Shown in pieces: positions 17,991 to 27,209 of a stretch of 64,000 nucleotides of DNA (position 1 is the first letter of the stretch; every line of letters begins with the position of its first letter). The stretch is from the NCBI GenBank assembly GCA_963764235.1, contig CAVXRO010000011.1, positions 124,001 to 188,000 of the forward strand, given 5' to 3'. A model generated the notes under the pieces. The model saw only the letters and a list, made by a program, of their open reading frames with translations. It was not told where the DNA came from and ran no database searches. Position numbers and translations under genes: made by a program. Source of the stretch: DATFVA01 sp963764235 (GTDB lineage: Bacteria > Bacteroidota > Ignavibacteria > Ignavibacteriales > Ignavibacteriaceae).

Positions 17991-19838
17991 TTATTGAATT
18001 ATATTTTTGTTTTTCATCCAGATGTCGTACCACCCGGAGTATTCTTCTGTATAAGGCACGGCATAAATCTCTCCTCCGAATCCCATCCTTCTCGCCACGA
18101 CAAGGTTCAGATAAATATCTTTTGTACTGTTCAGTACATTATCATAAATTTCCACTCCGTATCTTGCTGCCAGACGCGCATTATAGTTATTAAGATATTT
18201 TTCATATTTCGATAATGTGATTTTGGCTATGAGCTGATCTTTAACCTCATCGAAGCTTTTTGTAAAGCTTGTACTGTCCTCCTTTTTATCAATAACCTGG
18301 AATATTGAATAACCCTCGTCGAGCTTGAGAGGACCATATACATCGCCGACGTTCAACTGAGAAGCTATCCTGCCAATTTCACCATGCTGTGTCATATCAA
18401 AATATCCGAACTCTCCTCCTTTATCACGAAGCGAATCTCTTTTTGTGTATTTCTTTGCAAGTTCCCGGATGCTGACTCCCCGGGTGAGCTCATTTAATAC
18501 TGTTTCAGCCACACTAAGACTGTCAGTAAGAACTTCAGCAATGTTAACCAGTGGAGGCATTGATTCCTTCCAGTCATTCTGCCTGTATACAGTAAACGCC
18601 TGTTCTTCGGATACTTTTATAGAGTCAAACATATCTATCTTTATCATTTTAGAAAGATAGGTATCCTCCCACATTCCGATATCTTTTTTTACATCGGGAT
18701 CATTCTCAAGTCCTTCGTTAGAACCTTCACGTGAGAAAAGGTGATCCTCAATGAACTTACGAATATATGAGGATAATGATGATCTGATATTTATTTCACC
18801 GATGTCTCTTACAACGAAGCCGTCCTGGCTTAACTGGTATATGAAGAAGTCAGGTTTAACCGGATCCTCATTAATTTTAATGAAAGTTTTATCCCGCAGA
18901 TTATCATCCATTCTGCCTAGTGCGGAATATACCTCATCACCCTTCAGATAATATTTTTTGCTCTTATTTTCTGCGGCATTAACCTGTCCGGGATTCTGTT
19001 TACCGTATTTCTCATAAAATGCAGGGACAAAAATTCTTATAAGATCCTCAAAGATCTCCTTATCTGCAGTTACCCTGAAGCTGCTCAGAAAACTGCGGTA
19101 ATACTCAAGGTAACGTTTGTATTCCGTTCTTGTCTGCACGATCTTCTTAACTTCATCACTCACAGATTCCTGATCTTTAAGATCAGAATTATTATCCTGA
19201 CTTATAAGCTTTAAGATATAGTAGCCGTCACCCGCGCGGACCGGAGCAGTGAACTGCCCTTCCGTCAGGCTGTAGAGTGAATCTTCAACCGGTTTTTCCA
19301 TATTGCCAAACGTAACTTTCATAGGGTTTTCCTTCTGCTCTCTGCGCATTGAAAGAAGCGAATCGAATGAAGCTCCCTCTTTAAGTTTTCTGTATATATA
19401 TCCGATTTCATCACGGTTATCAGAAAAGATAAAGCCGACCGTCAGCATTTTCTTTATTCGGGCTTCACCTTCTTTTATTTCAGCCGGGCTGTATAATGTT
19501 TTGTTCTTGATTTCTTTTGTATATAGAGCATCACGTAAAAACTGATTGCGTAAAGGAGTCATTATTTTTCTGAATGAATCTGTTGTATCGTATCCTTTTT
19601 CTTTTGCATCAAGCGAAAGCAGCTTTTCGGCAATAAGCTGATGCAGGAACTCTTTCTTAGCGGCAAGCTGATCATTCTTCTGAAGAAGATTCGGATGAGC
19701 ACTGAAATCAAAGCGGTCGCGGAATTCCGACTCATATATTTTAACAGGACCAACTTTGGCAACCACCCTGTCCTGCTGAGCCGGCAGATTTGCATAAACA
19801 ATAATAATCAGCGTGCATAATACAAGAAATGATCTCAT
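17991..19838 (-). CDS. Periplasmic parvulin-type peptidyl-prolyl isomerase (SurA/PrsA-like)
   Basis: Exported foldase of 615 residues with a signal peptide (MRSFLVLCTLIIIVYANLPAQQ). A SurA-like N-terminal helical region is visible (VAKVGPVKIYESEFRDRF). There are two PpiC/rotamase-like domains, at about 140-225 (SFDSLLSMRREQ ... GDGYYILKLI) and about 435-530 (IRELAKKYTKRDSLRDKGGEFG ... EGYSIFQVID). It probably assists outer-membrane or T9SS proteins in the periplasm. It sits between a PorV/PorQ-family gene and the T9SS-tagged GH144-like gene, with only 1 bp between its stop and the latter's start, so it may be a dedicated chaperone of this locus. The C-terminal ~70 residues (ARRMGFGGEIYAVPY) match nothing I recognise. 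Confidence 0.85.
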   Translation of the reverse strand: MRSFLVLCTLIIIVYANLPAQQDRVVAKVGPVKIYESEFRDRFDFSAHPNLLQKNDQLAAKKEFLHQLIAEKLLSLDAKEKGYDTTDSFRKIMTPLRNQFLRDALYTKEIKNKTLYSPAEIKEGEARIKKMLTVGFIFSDNRDEIGYIYRKLKEGASFDSLLSMRREQKENPMKVTFGNMEKPVEDSLYSLTEGQFTAPVRAGDGYYILKLISQDNNSDLKDQESVSDEVKKIVQTRTEYKRYLEYYRSFLSSFRVTADKEIFEDLIRIFVPAFYEKYGKQNPGQVNAAENKSKKYYLKGDEVYSALGRMDDNLRDKTFIKINEDPVKPDFFIYQLSQDGFVVRDIGEINIRSSLSSYIRKFIEDHLFSREGSNEGLENDPDVKKDIGMWEDTYLSKMIKIDMFDSIKVSEEQAFTVYRQNDWKESMPPLVNIAEVLTDSLSVAETVLNELTRGVSIRELAKKYTKRDSLRDKGGEFGYFDMTQHGEIGRIASQLNVGDVYGPLKLDEGYSIFQVIDKKEDSTSFTKSFDEVKDQLIAKITLSKYEKYLNNYNARLAARYGVEIYDNVLNSTKDIYLNLVVARRMGFGGEIYAVPYTEEYSGWYDIWMKNKNIIQ

Positions 19839-19904
19839 TCAGGTTCACCATTAGACGAAAACCGGCAGAACTTTGCCAGTCGCTTTATGTAATATTTATA
19901 ATCA

Positions 19905-20930
19905 CTAAAAATGAAGTCCCAGAGTAAATCTATGCGTACCATTCAGCCTTCCGTAATCGGCCCATGCATAGTCAAAACTCACAGTTGATTCTCCGGCGAA
20001 CCCGACTTTAGCTCCTGCACCCAAGACCAGCCCTCCCTCAGAATCCTTAAGGAACAGATCACGGTAGCCGCCTCTTAATGCAAAGGTGCCGAGGAATTCC
20101 CATTCACCGCCGACATTTATTCTTTCATCATTATCATTCGAATGCATTGCATCTGTAGAGACTATCAATCTATTCCACTGCGCAAAGGTCAATGAATATG
20201 AAACCCCGACGCGGAATAAAGTAGGAAGACTATATGATCCCATCCTTAAGCTTGCAGGTAGTCTGCTGTTATCACCGTGCTTATTGGGATCTGCATCATA
20301 ATTGAAGTAAACATCCCGGCCGTCGTAAGAAGTACGAGGACCAAAATTGGATACACTCGCCCCAAGCCGCAGTCCTTCAATTGATGTCTGGTACTGCACG
20401 CCGAAGTTAAAAGCCACATCATTCAAACTGGTATTGTAAATTGTTTCCTGTATATAATTAACCGCAATACCTGCTGATACCCTGTCGGTTAACAATACAC
20501 CGTATGCTGCTCCGAGGGATAGGTTGGTGACATTATAGTAAAGGCCGGTGCCTTTCTCCTTTTCAACTGTTCGTATTTCGATATCTCCCGAATTTACTGA
20601 GGTAACCTGAACAGCAATCGTTCCAAGTCCCTCAACATTCAATGCTGCTGTTGCATAACTGTATTTTATATCAGCAAGCCATTGATTGTATGTAAAATCG
20701 ACGTTGATTCCGGTAAGTTCGCCGAGACTTGCGGGATTATAAAATGCGGCGGAGGCATCACCCGTGAGAGATGTACCGGCATTACCCAATGCTACAAGCC
20801 TGGAGCAGGGTTCTATCTTAAGGAACTGGCCGATAGTTGTCCCTACTTTACTTTGTGCGGCAGCATTCCCGGTGAACAAAAGGAATATAAATAGTACGGT
20901 AATTTTATAGATTTTATTCATAAGTTTCAC
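19905..20930 (-). CDS. PorV/PorQ-family outer-membrane protein
   Basis: A 341-residue predicted outer-membrane beta-barrel of the PorV/PorQ (UPF0164-like) family. It has a signal peptide (MKLMNKIYKITVLFIFLLF ... NAAAQ), then TTIGQFLKIEPCSRLVALGNAGTS and GDASAAFYNPASLGEL, the hallmark N-terminal motif. Alternating hydrophobic strands run to a final FTLGLHF. PorV acts in T9SS as a shuttle for cargo between translocon and attachment complex. Here a locus-specific copy sits 3 bp after a T9SS cargo gene, which suggests a dedicated partner for that cargo rather than the core secretion component. Confidence 0.87.
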   Translation of the reverse strand: MKLMNKIYKITVLFIFLLFTGNAAAQSKVGTTIGQFLKIEPCSRLVALGNAGTSLTGDASAAFYNPASLGELTGINVDFTYNQWLADIKYSYATAALNVEGLGTIAVQVTSVNSGDIEIRTVEKEKGTGLYYNVTNLSLGAAYGVLLTDRVSAGIAVNYIQETIYNTSLNDVAFNFGVQYQTSIEGLRLGASVSNFGPRTSYDGRDVYFNYDADPNKHGDNSRLPASLRMGSYSLPTLFRVGVSYSLTFAQWNRLIVSTDAMHSNDNDERINVGGEWEFLGTFALRGGYRDLFLKDSEGGLVLGAGAKVGFAGESTVSFDYAWADYGRLNGTHRFTLGLHF

Positions 20931-20933
20931 CGC

Positions 20934-23900
20934 TTATTTAATAATTGCAAATTTGCCGATATAATCATCGGAGCCCGGAGTTTCGACATGAAATATATAG
21001 AGACCGGGAGCAACTTCAAGGTTATCTTTGGAACGCAAATTCCATGCGATATAATCCTGGAATCCTGTGTCGTGATGCAGCGTCTGCACCAGTTCCCCTG
21101 TAATCGTATATATTCTAACAGTTGCATTTACAGGGAGCGCCCTGAATTCAATTCTCCTGTCTCCTCTCCCCGACTGAGCATAAGGCGCTTGTTCGAACGA
21201 GGCGGCTCCAAGATATGGATTCGGAACTACATAAGGCTTCTCATCAGCGTATTCCGATTTCTGCTTGCCCAGGTCGATGAATGAAGAATCAGTTACAAAA
21301 CTGAATACATCCTTTTCATTATAAGGCACATCAATTGTTAACTGATAGACATCTCCGTCTGTCGGGAAAATTGAATTTTCGTATTTTGGACCGTAAACCG
21401 TATCCACTGTTATTCTCCAGACGGGCAGTGTTTGTCCCTGAGCATTTTTTCCAAGTATTTCAAGGTATTCATTATTTCTGCTCAAGGTCCTGTTTCCGTC
21501 CGTATCAACAAACCTGAAGTCGGCCTGGAATTCTCCTCCGTCCTTGACCATTCCCATGATTTTAAATTTAGACGGTACGGGAGGAAGTATGGCAGTTCCC
21601 TGGGATGTGTCGAGCACCTGGTCTGAAAATACTATAAGGTAATCGGCCGGATAGTTGGGACGTTTGGCATTTGTAGGAGTGGATGTTGAGGAAGACCTGA
21701 CATTAAATACAAGGTTTGTACTGCTGCTGGGCAGAAAACCGGATTCTAATGTATCAGGTATGAGGTTGCGCTCTACGAATATTAACGGGAGCATTCCCAT
21801 TCCTACGGGACCCTGCCCCAAAGCTTTAAGATCAGTGCCGCCTGAAAAAACTGTATCATTTTTTCCGCCTGTTACATCATACATCTGATAACTCGATGCC
21901 CTGATTGAATCCTGAGGCGACTCAAATCTGATTTCAAAAGTATGATCCTTCGGTATACGATCGGGATCAGGAATATCGATTGAGATTTTTCCTGTACCGT
22001 AGCCTTGTGTGTGCTGGAGATTTGAATATGTACCCGGTTTATATCCCGGGGCCTGATCGTTAGGATATACTATCACCACGTTCTTCGGAAGTATTATACC
22101 TCCCCTCAAAGTCTGGTTAACCGATATAGCACTTTCAGAGGGGTATATGCTCAGCTGCTCTATTCCCTTGTCATAAGATGTTACAGCGTAAAAGTATCTC
22201 TGGCCATTTACAACTGTAGTATCCTTGAAATGATGTTGTATTCCCGAATCATTACCCAGGTAGAACTCTAATCCTTCTACCGCGATCTGACTGTAGTCAA
22301 GTATACCATCGTCAAGGTCGAATACTGCGAGCGGTTTACCGGGTCCCAGCAGACCGATGCCCTGGGCATCATAAATGATCTGCGGATCAAGGAAACTTTC
22401 ATCAGTGCTGCGGTAAATTTTATATCCTTCAAAATCATTGGTATTAGTTATCGGATCGAATGCGTCCTCTGCAGCATTGTCCCAGGTAAGGTTAACAAAA
22501 CCATCGCCTGGGTAGGTGTGAACTGTTGGCAAAGGAGGAGGAGTAGCAAACTGGTAATTAGCGTTATAAATCGTCTGAACAATTTCAACGGTCTTTCTCA
22601 TCTGGTGCAGGTCCGCACCGAAGGCAAGAGCCAGACTGAATCTTTCAGTTTTCCTGGTATCGAGATAAAAAGGTCCTGATGCAAAGAAGAACCCTATGTT
22701 GTAATTCACAACACTTGGCGCATCAAAGGGATTTGGGCTCGTCCACAAATTATAAAGATTCTCCGGCCACTTGTGTACGTCGGTAAAGAAAACAATATTA
22801 TCTGTTTCACCTACACCGCCGCCGCCCACTCTGATGCGGTTAAGTTTAAAGCCTGTAAGTCCAATTTGATCCGATTCATTTATATCTGTTTTATCAAAAT
22901 TTGCTTCCCCTGCTGTAGGTATTGAATCATTTTCTCCGGTATCACCCGTACCCCATACACCATCCCCGCCGGTATCATTATTTAAAGTCCAGTCCATATC
23001 TTCATCACCTGTCCACCATATACCTCTCTGGAAAGCCGGGCGAAGTCTGAAGTTTGCATACCTGTTTAATTTTATAGTATCATAATTGGCAGTTACATAA
23101 TTGAGGATTGCCTGAGTTCCAACTATTTTCTGTCCCGGTCCCCCATCTCTTTTTTCATCTACAATTCCGTCGTCATCATCGTCAATACCGTTTACGGGGT
23201 TGCCGGGAGTCTCAAGATATGCATACCCAAGGTAGCCTGTAGGACCGAACTGGCCGTGACCATTATAATCCCAGGTGTAGACAAGATCCATTCCGTCGGT
23301 AGTGTCGTAGTAAGCAGCATCATCGTCGCTCTCATATACAAGGTCATAAGGACCAAGAGAACTGCCTCCTATACCTGAGTCCATATACAACCCGAAAATT
23401 ACGTTATAATCGTAAACTGTGGTTCCCTCATTTGCGATATCGTAATGCCAGAAGAGGACGTCCCTGGATTGGATATTAGACCACTGGAAACCTCTTTGTT
23501 CTACTTTAAGAGCCATACCGCGGCGTGTGCTGTCCCTGAAATCGGGATAAAAATTCCATTTGCTGTAGTAGTCATCATCATACACGCAAAAGCTTTCCTG
23601 GTCGGCATTAGGCAGCTTACCGAAGTAACCGTTCCAGCTTCCGCGCCAGCCCGGATCATCGGGATCGTTAGCTTTATCCGGCCAGCTGTCGGGCCATGTT
23701 CTCGGGTCGTAGCTAACGGCGGGAGATCTTGCAACATTTATGGTTGGATCCAGCTGCAGGTATCCTGGCCTTGGATTATACCTCTGCAGTCTGCCTGTTG
23801 CGGGGTTTACTTCTTCCCTTTCACGGTATCCGGTCTCCATCATATAAAATGTCTGGTATTGACCATTTATAAATTGCTGAAGTTTTGCGAGAACGAAAGG

Positions 23901-24398
23901 AGTTACCCCATCGCTGTAATTTTCGAGCGATCCCTTAGGCCATTCCATTGAATGAAAAATGGTATAATCAGGATTATCCGAGTAATCCCCCACCATACCA
24001 TAGTTATAAAACATAGTACGAATACGGTTTGCGTCGTGAGTACCCTGCCTTACATAGTCCTCATTCCCACGCTGATCCTTCGGAACTACGGGATAATACT
24101 GCTGCGCGTTGGTAGCGGGGGCTATCAGCATCAGGAATTGAGATAATATAAAAACTGGCATTCCGAATTTATTTCGGAATCCATTCTGATTTGTCATTCC
24201 GAATTTATTTCGGAATCTTATACCCATATAGAGATCCTGAAACAAGTTCAGGATGACACCATTCTTTCGAATGAGATTGAGATCCTGAAACAAGTTCAGG
24301 ACGACACTATTCTTTCGAATGAGATTGAGATCCTGAAAAAAGTTCAGGATGACGCCAGACTTTTTATTACTGTAATTAATAGATTGGTTTTTCATCAT
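20934..24398 (-). CDS. ~1150-residue T9SS-sorted surface protein next to TonB receptor; function unknown
   Basis: A 1154-residue exported protein. The start at 24398 is chosen because AGGAG (24412-24408) lies nine bases upstream, inside the receptor's 3' end. Residues ~14-80 are translated palindromic repeats; the hydrophobic core follows (PVFILSQFLMLIAPATNA), then YYPVVPKDQRGNEDYVRQGT. The body contains conserved-looking NRIRTMFYNYGMVGDY and FHSMEWPKGS segments, calcium-loop-like GIDDDDDGIVDE and GGDGVWGTGD runs, and an FnIII-like stretch near 640-760. The C-terminus is sorting-domain-like (VVPNPYLGAASF; VRIYTITGELVQTL; GLYIFHVET). Proteins with this opening are, from memory, commonly found beside TonB receptors and PorV in Ignavibacteria-like genomes. 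A role as substrate-binding lid or cargo of the receptor is inference. Confidence 0.8.
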   Translation of the reverse strand: MMKNQSINYSNKKSGVILNFFQDLNLIRKNSVVLNLFQDLNLIRKNGVILNLFQDLYMGIRFRNKFGMTNQNGFRNKFGMPVFILSQFLMLIAPATNAQQYYPVVPKDQRGNEDYVRQGTHDANRIRTMFYNYGMVGDYSDNPDYTIFHSMEWPKGSLENYSDGVTPFVLAKLQQFINGQYQTFYMMETGYREREEVNPATGRLQRYNPRPGYLQLDPTINVARSPAVSYDPRTWPDSWPDKANDPDDPGWRGSWNGYFGKLPNADQESFCVYDDDYYSKWNFYPDFRDSTRRGMALKVEQRGFQWSNIQSRDVLFWHYDIANEGTTVYDYNVIFGLYMDSGIGGSSLGPYDLVYESDDDAAYYDTTDGMDLVYTWDYNGHGQFGPTGYLGYAYLETPGNPVNGIDDDDDGIVDEKRDGGPGQKIVGTQAILNYVTANYDTIKLNRYANFRLRPAFQRGIWWTGDEDMDWTLNNDTGGDGVWGTGDTGENDSIPTAGEANFDKTDINESDQIGLTGFKLNRIRVGGGGVGETDNIVFFTDVHKWPENLYNLWTSPNPFDAPSVVNYNIGFFFASGPFYLDTRKTERFSLALAFGADLHQMRKTVEIVQTIYNANYQFATPPPLPTVHTYPGDGFVNLTWDNAAEDAFDPITNTNDFEGYKIYRSTDESFLDPQIIYDAQGIGLLGPGKPLAVFDLDDGILDYSQIAVEGLEFYLGNDSGIQHHFKDTTVVNGQRYFYAVTSYDKGIEQLSIYPSESAISVNQTLRGGIILPKNVVIVYPNDQAPGYKPGTYSNLQHTQGYGTGKISIDIPDPDRIPKDHTFEIRFESPQDSIRASSYQMYDVTGGKNDTVFSGGTDLKALGQGPVGMGMLPLIFVERNLIPDTLESGFLPSSSTNLVFNVRSSSTSTPTNAKRPNYPADYLIVFSDQVLDTSQGTAILPPVPSKFKIMGMVKDGGEFQADFRFVDTDGNRTLSRNNEYLEILGKNAQGQTLPVWRITVDTVYGPKYENSIFPTDGDVYQLTIDVPYNEKDVFSFVTDSSFIDLGKQKSEYADEKPYVVPNPYLGAASFEQAPYAQSGRGDRRIEFRALPVNATVRIYTITGELVQTLHHDTGFQDYIAWNLRSKDNLEVAPGLYIFHVETPGSDDYIGKFAIIK
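24160..24216. repeat. Two 21-bp palindromes, ATTCCGAA/TTCGGAAT type
   Basis: Two perfect copies of a 21-bp palindrome (24160-24180 and 24196-24216; arms ATTCCGAA and TTCGGAAT with a TTTAT centre) lie 36 bp apart. Both lie inside the open frame of the 1154-residue protein and are read as FRNKFGM. A variant occurs at 8846-8866. Confidence 0.9.
24234..24350. repeat. Three palindromes in a 48-bp tandem array, ATCCTGAA/TTCAGGAT type
   Basis: Palindromes start at 24234, 24282 and 24330, each about 21 bp (arms ATCCTGAA and TTCAGGAT). They are joined by nearly identical spacers containing ATTCTTTCGAATGAGATTGA, giving a regular 48-bp (16-codon) unit. They are read in frame as ILNLFQDL in the 1154-residue protein. 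The second copy has one arm mismatch, and the third has a changed loop base. Confidence 0.9.
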
Positions 24399-24400
24399 AA

Positions 24401-27088
24401 TTAGTAACTCCTAAAAGAGAATCCAAATTCAATCCTGCGGGGAGGAGCAAACCGGTTAGGGTCAATCGGTTCTCCGTACAATAGTGTTAGAGAGTTGCTT
24501 GGGTTTCCTGTATCATCATATACTGCCCCGTTATTGAAGTCCTGGTTGAACAAATTAAATACTCTTAGGAAAACACTGAAATTCATAAAGCTGAAATCGA
24601 AGAATTTTTCAGCACGAAAATCAACTGTTGTATAACTCGGTTTCCTTCCTGAGTTGTGCTCCTGTTCTGTCTGAAAACCTACGAGGGCCGGAGTATAAGG
24701 CTGACCTGAAGCATATTTTATAATAGCACTGACATTAAAATCATTTGCAACCTGGTATAATGCGGTCACGTTGAGAGTATGTCTCTGGTCCCAGTTGAAA
24801 GGAATATCCCTTGGTCTCGGATCTTGTCCTCCAAGTGCCCTGTCTGCATTCTCCCGGGGATCGCTTGAGTTTCCGTTTGCAAACTGAAGACTGTAGTCTA
24901 TTGTAAAACCGAAATTATCAGAAGGCCGCTGAGTTACAGATAAAGTCACACCCGAAACACTTCCGTAATCTATGTTCGTATTCCTTGCATACTGACCGAA
25001 ATTGTACGTTTCAATAACTTCTGTTCCCAGAAGGTCCCTTATGTCTTTGTAGAAGAAGGTCAGGTCAAGTCCCAGGTCATCATTGATTGCCTGTTTGAGT
25101 CCCACCTCGTATTCTACAGTCAGTTCCGGCTTCAGGTCGGGATTTCCAAGGTAGTCCTGTGTATATGTACGTCCTGCTTCAAGGAAGTCGAGTACCCGGT
25201 AGTTTGCGTTATCATAGAGCGCGCTGTAAGCCGGCATCTGGTAAAAATGTCCATATGAAAAATGAAGCGCAGATTTATCAGTTAAAGGAAATCCGAAGCC
25301 GAGACGTGGAGCAAGCGTCTGTTTTATACCGGCTTTAATTAACTTAGAACCCGGAACCCCAACAATGGTGTTCGCAGGATTCTGAAGATTACTGGGTATA
25401 GAAGCCTGGGGATCGAATATTTCGTAGCGAAGGCCTGCCCTTATCACCAGGTCGCCAAGCTCAAGCCTGTCCTGAATATAAGCCGCACCCTGGTTTGGTT
25501 TATAGGTCTCAACCTTCTTGAATCGCGGATCAACCGGATCGAATAACTTAGGCTGGAGTACCTCCTCGTCAGCCTGGTTGGAAACAGTAACCAGTTGTCC
25601 CGGAGGACCAAACTTTAATTCATTCAGCTGACCAACTAGCCCTGCCTCAAAGTAATTGGATTCATTCAGCTGCCAGGCATAATCAATTTTAGCCTGGAGA
25701 AAATTAGTTTGCTGAATGTACCTGCCAAGATCAACGCCTTGTATTACAGCCCCGTATTCGTACCCGGAAATAGTTTTGGGTCCCTGTGCTGCATAATAAC
25801 GAGGATCATATAAAGATTCGTATTTATATTCTTTATAATCGTAATAATTATGACGAACACTAAGTTTATAAAACATTTTATCCGACAGTGTATGCGTCAG
25901 ATCTATCCCATGGTTTATAGCAAATGTAGTTTTATCCTTTAATCCCTCAGGGTCAAACCTGTAGGCAAAATTGTATAATTTACCCCAGTCATAATTCGCA
26001 ATAGCGATATAACTGATATTGATTTTATCAATAGAATTATTGGTTATTTTAGCCTGTCCGCTCCATTCATCATAAGGATCCATAGCTATTTTTTTATTAT
26101 CACCTGTGGGGTATAAAACGCCCCCACCAATATTATTAGTATCTGTTGGTACGAACCTCCTGGTTCCGTACAGGTAGCCGTCATTATGATAGCGTCTGCC
26201 GCTGACCAGGAATGTTGTGTTCGGAATATATGTGGGACCGGTAATAGTTAGCTGATAATTCTGTAATGAGTAAGGAATGAAATCTTTATTATTGGGATAA
26301 GTATTGTTATCCAGAGGCAGATAATCACCGCCATAAACCTCTCCTGAAATCTTAAAGGTACTGCTTCCGCTTTTGAGAGTAGTGTTTACAATACCCGACA
26401 TTGCCTGCCCGTACTTTGCATCAAATGTTCCTGTTACTACCGATACTTCCTGAATGATCGAGCGATCGAGGGATAAACTTGCCTGATTGTCGAAAGGATT
26501 ATTTATACTCACACCGTCTACCTGGTATTGAATTTCACCTCCGCGTCCTCCGCGCATATGGAACTGTCCGTCTGATGTCTGAACTGTCCCCGCCTGCAGG
26601 TTTATAATATCGGAAAGGCTCTGGACAGGCAGCGATTCAATTTCATCAGAGGATACTGTCTTCACAGAGCTGGTCTGGTTAAATTCAATTATAGGTCTCT
26701 CAGCAATAACGGTTACTGTCTGACCTTCAATTGCCTCCGGACTTAGTGCAACATCTATCTGCGTAGTTTTATCAGCATTGATTACAACATCTTCAACAAT
26801 TTTTGTCTGGTAGCCTATATACCTGTAATGAACTGTGTACTTTCCCGGCCTGATATTAAGGATGCTGTAGTAGCCGTTTATATCCGCCGCCGAACCCATT
26901 GTTGTTCCGGCAATAATTACATTGGCACTTACAAGCGGTTCACCGGTGGTAGCATCCGTTACCTTTCCGGAAAGCTTGCCTGACTGCGCGTACACGCTGA
27001 TAGAAAAAAGGAGGACAGCAAGCAGGATGAAGAAGAAGTATTTCATTGAAAGAAAAACTTTTTTTATTTGTAGTTCTGACTTCATCAT
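24401..27088 (-). CDS. TonB-dependent receptor with N-terminal CarboxypepD_reg-like domain
   Basis: Outer-membrane active transporter of 895 residues. Met15 (MKYFFFILLAVLLFSISVYAQ; position 27046) starts a clean signal peptide and may be the true start. A carboxypeptidase-regulatory-like domain follows (GKVTDATTGEPLVSANVIIA, about 38-120). Next come the plug domain (VSSDEIESLPVQSLSDIINLQAG; MRGGRGGEIQYQVDGVSIN) and a 22-strand-type barrel ending in an aromatic residue (RRIEFGFSFRSY). This is SusC-like in architecture, but no SusD homologue accompanies it; the next gene, two bases away, encodes the 1154-residue T9SS protein. It would import oligosaccharides across the outer membrane using TonB-ExbBD energy. 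Family certain, ligand inferred. Confidence 0.93.
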   Translation of the reverse strand: MMKSELQIKKVFLSMKYFFFILLAVLLFSISVYAQSGKLSGKVTDATTGEPLVSANVIIAGTTMGSAADINGYYSILNIRPGKYTVHYRYIGYQTKIVEDVVINADKTTQIDVALSPEAIEGQTVTVIAERPIIEFNQTSSVKTVSSDEIESLPVQSLSDIINLQAGTVQTSDGQFHMRGGRGGEIQYQVDGVSINNPFDNQASLSLDRSIIQEVSVVTGTFDAKYGQAMSGIVNTTLKSGSSTFKISGEVYGGDYLPLDNNTYPNNKDFIPYSLQNYQLTITGPTYIPNTTFLVSGRRYHNDGYLYGTRRFVPTDTNNIGGGVLYPTGDNKKIAMDPYDEWSGQAKITNNSIDKINISYIAIANYDWGKLYNFAYRFDPEGLKDKTTFAINHGIDLTHTLSDKMFYKLSVRHNYYDYKEYKYESLYDPRYYAAQGPKTISGYEYGAVIQGVDLGRYIQQTNFLQAKIDYAWQLNESNYFEAGLVGQLNELKFGPPGQLVTVSNQADEEVLQPKLFDPVDPRFKKVETYKPNQGAAYIQDRLELGDLVIRAGLRYEIFDPQASIPSNLQNPANTIVGVPGSKLIKAGIKQTLAPRLGFGFPLTDKSALHFSYGHFYQMPAYSALYDNANYRVLDFLEAGRTYTQDYLGNPDLKPELTVEYEVGLKQAINDDLGLDLTFFYKDIRDLLGTEVIETYNFGQYARNTNIDYGSVSGVTLSVTQRPSDNFGFTIDYSLQFANGNSSDPRENADRALGGQDPRPRDIPFNWDQRHTLNVTALYQVANDFNVSAIIKYASGQPYTPALVGFQTEQEHNSGRKPSYTTVDFRAEKFFDFSFMNFSVFLRVFNLFNQDFNNGAVYDDTGNPSNSLTLLYGEPIDPNRFAPPRRIEFGFSFRSY

Positions 27089-27134
27089 AAAACTACCAAT
27101 ATTTTATAAGTTAATAAATATAAGATATAAGAAC

Positions 27135-27194
27135 GAGGTTGTCTCAAAAGCCATGCGCTATGCTCTTTGTCCTCTGCTCTTTTGAGACAACCTC
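27135..27194. repeat. 60-bp element with perfect 16-bp inverted repeats
   Basis: The perfect arms GAGGTTGTCTCAAAAG (27135-27150) and CTTTTGAGACAACCTC (27179-27194) enclose 28 bases. The element sits between the CBM9-like gene and the TonB-receptor gene on the same transcript. It could be a miniature transposable element, because a near-copy of one arm occurs at 33092. It could also act as an mRNA hairpin that separates expression of the two genes. No clear target-site duplication was seen. Confidence 0.8.
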
Positions 27195-27209
27195 ACTAAT
27201 CATTACATA

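Noticed and set aside
24231..24354. Regular 48-bp repeats resembling a CRISPR array
   Set aside because: The spacers are nearly identical to each other, the units encode peptides in frame, and no cas gene is present. This is a palindromic repeat cluster.
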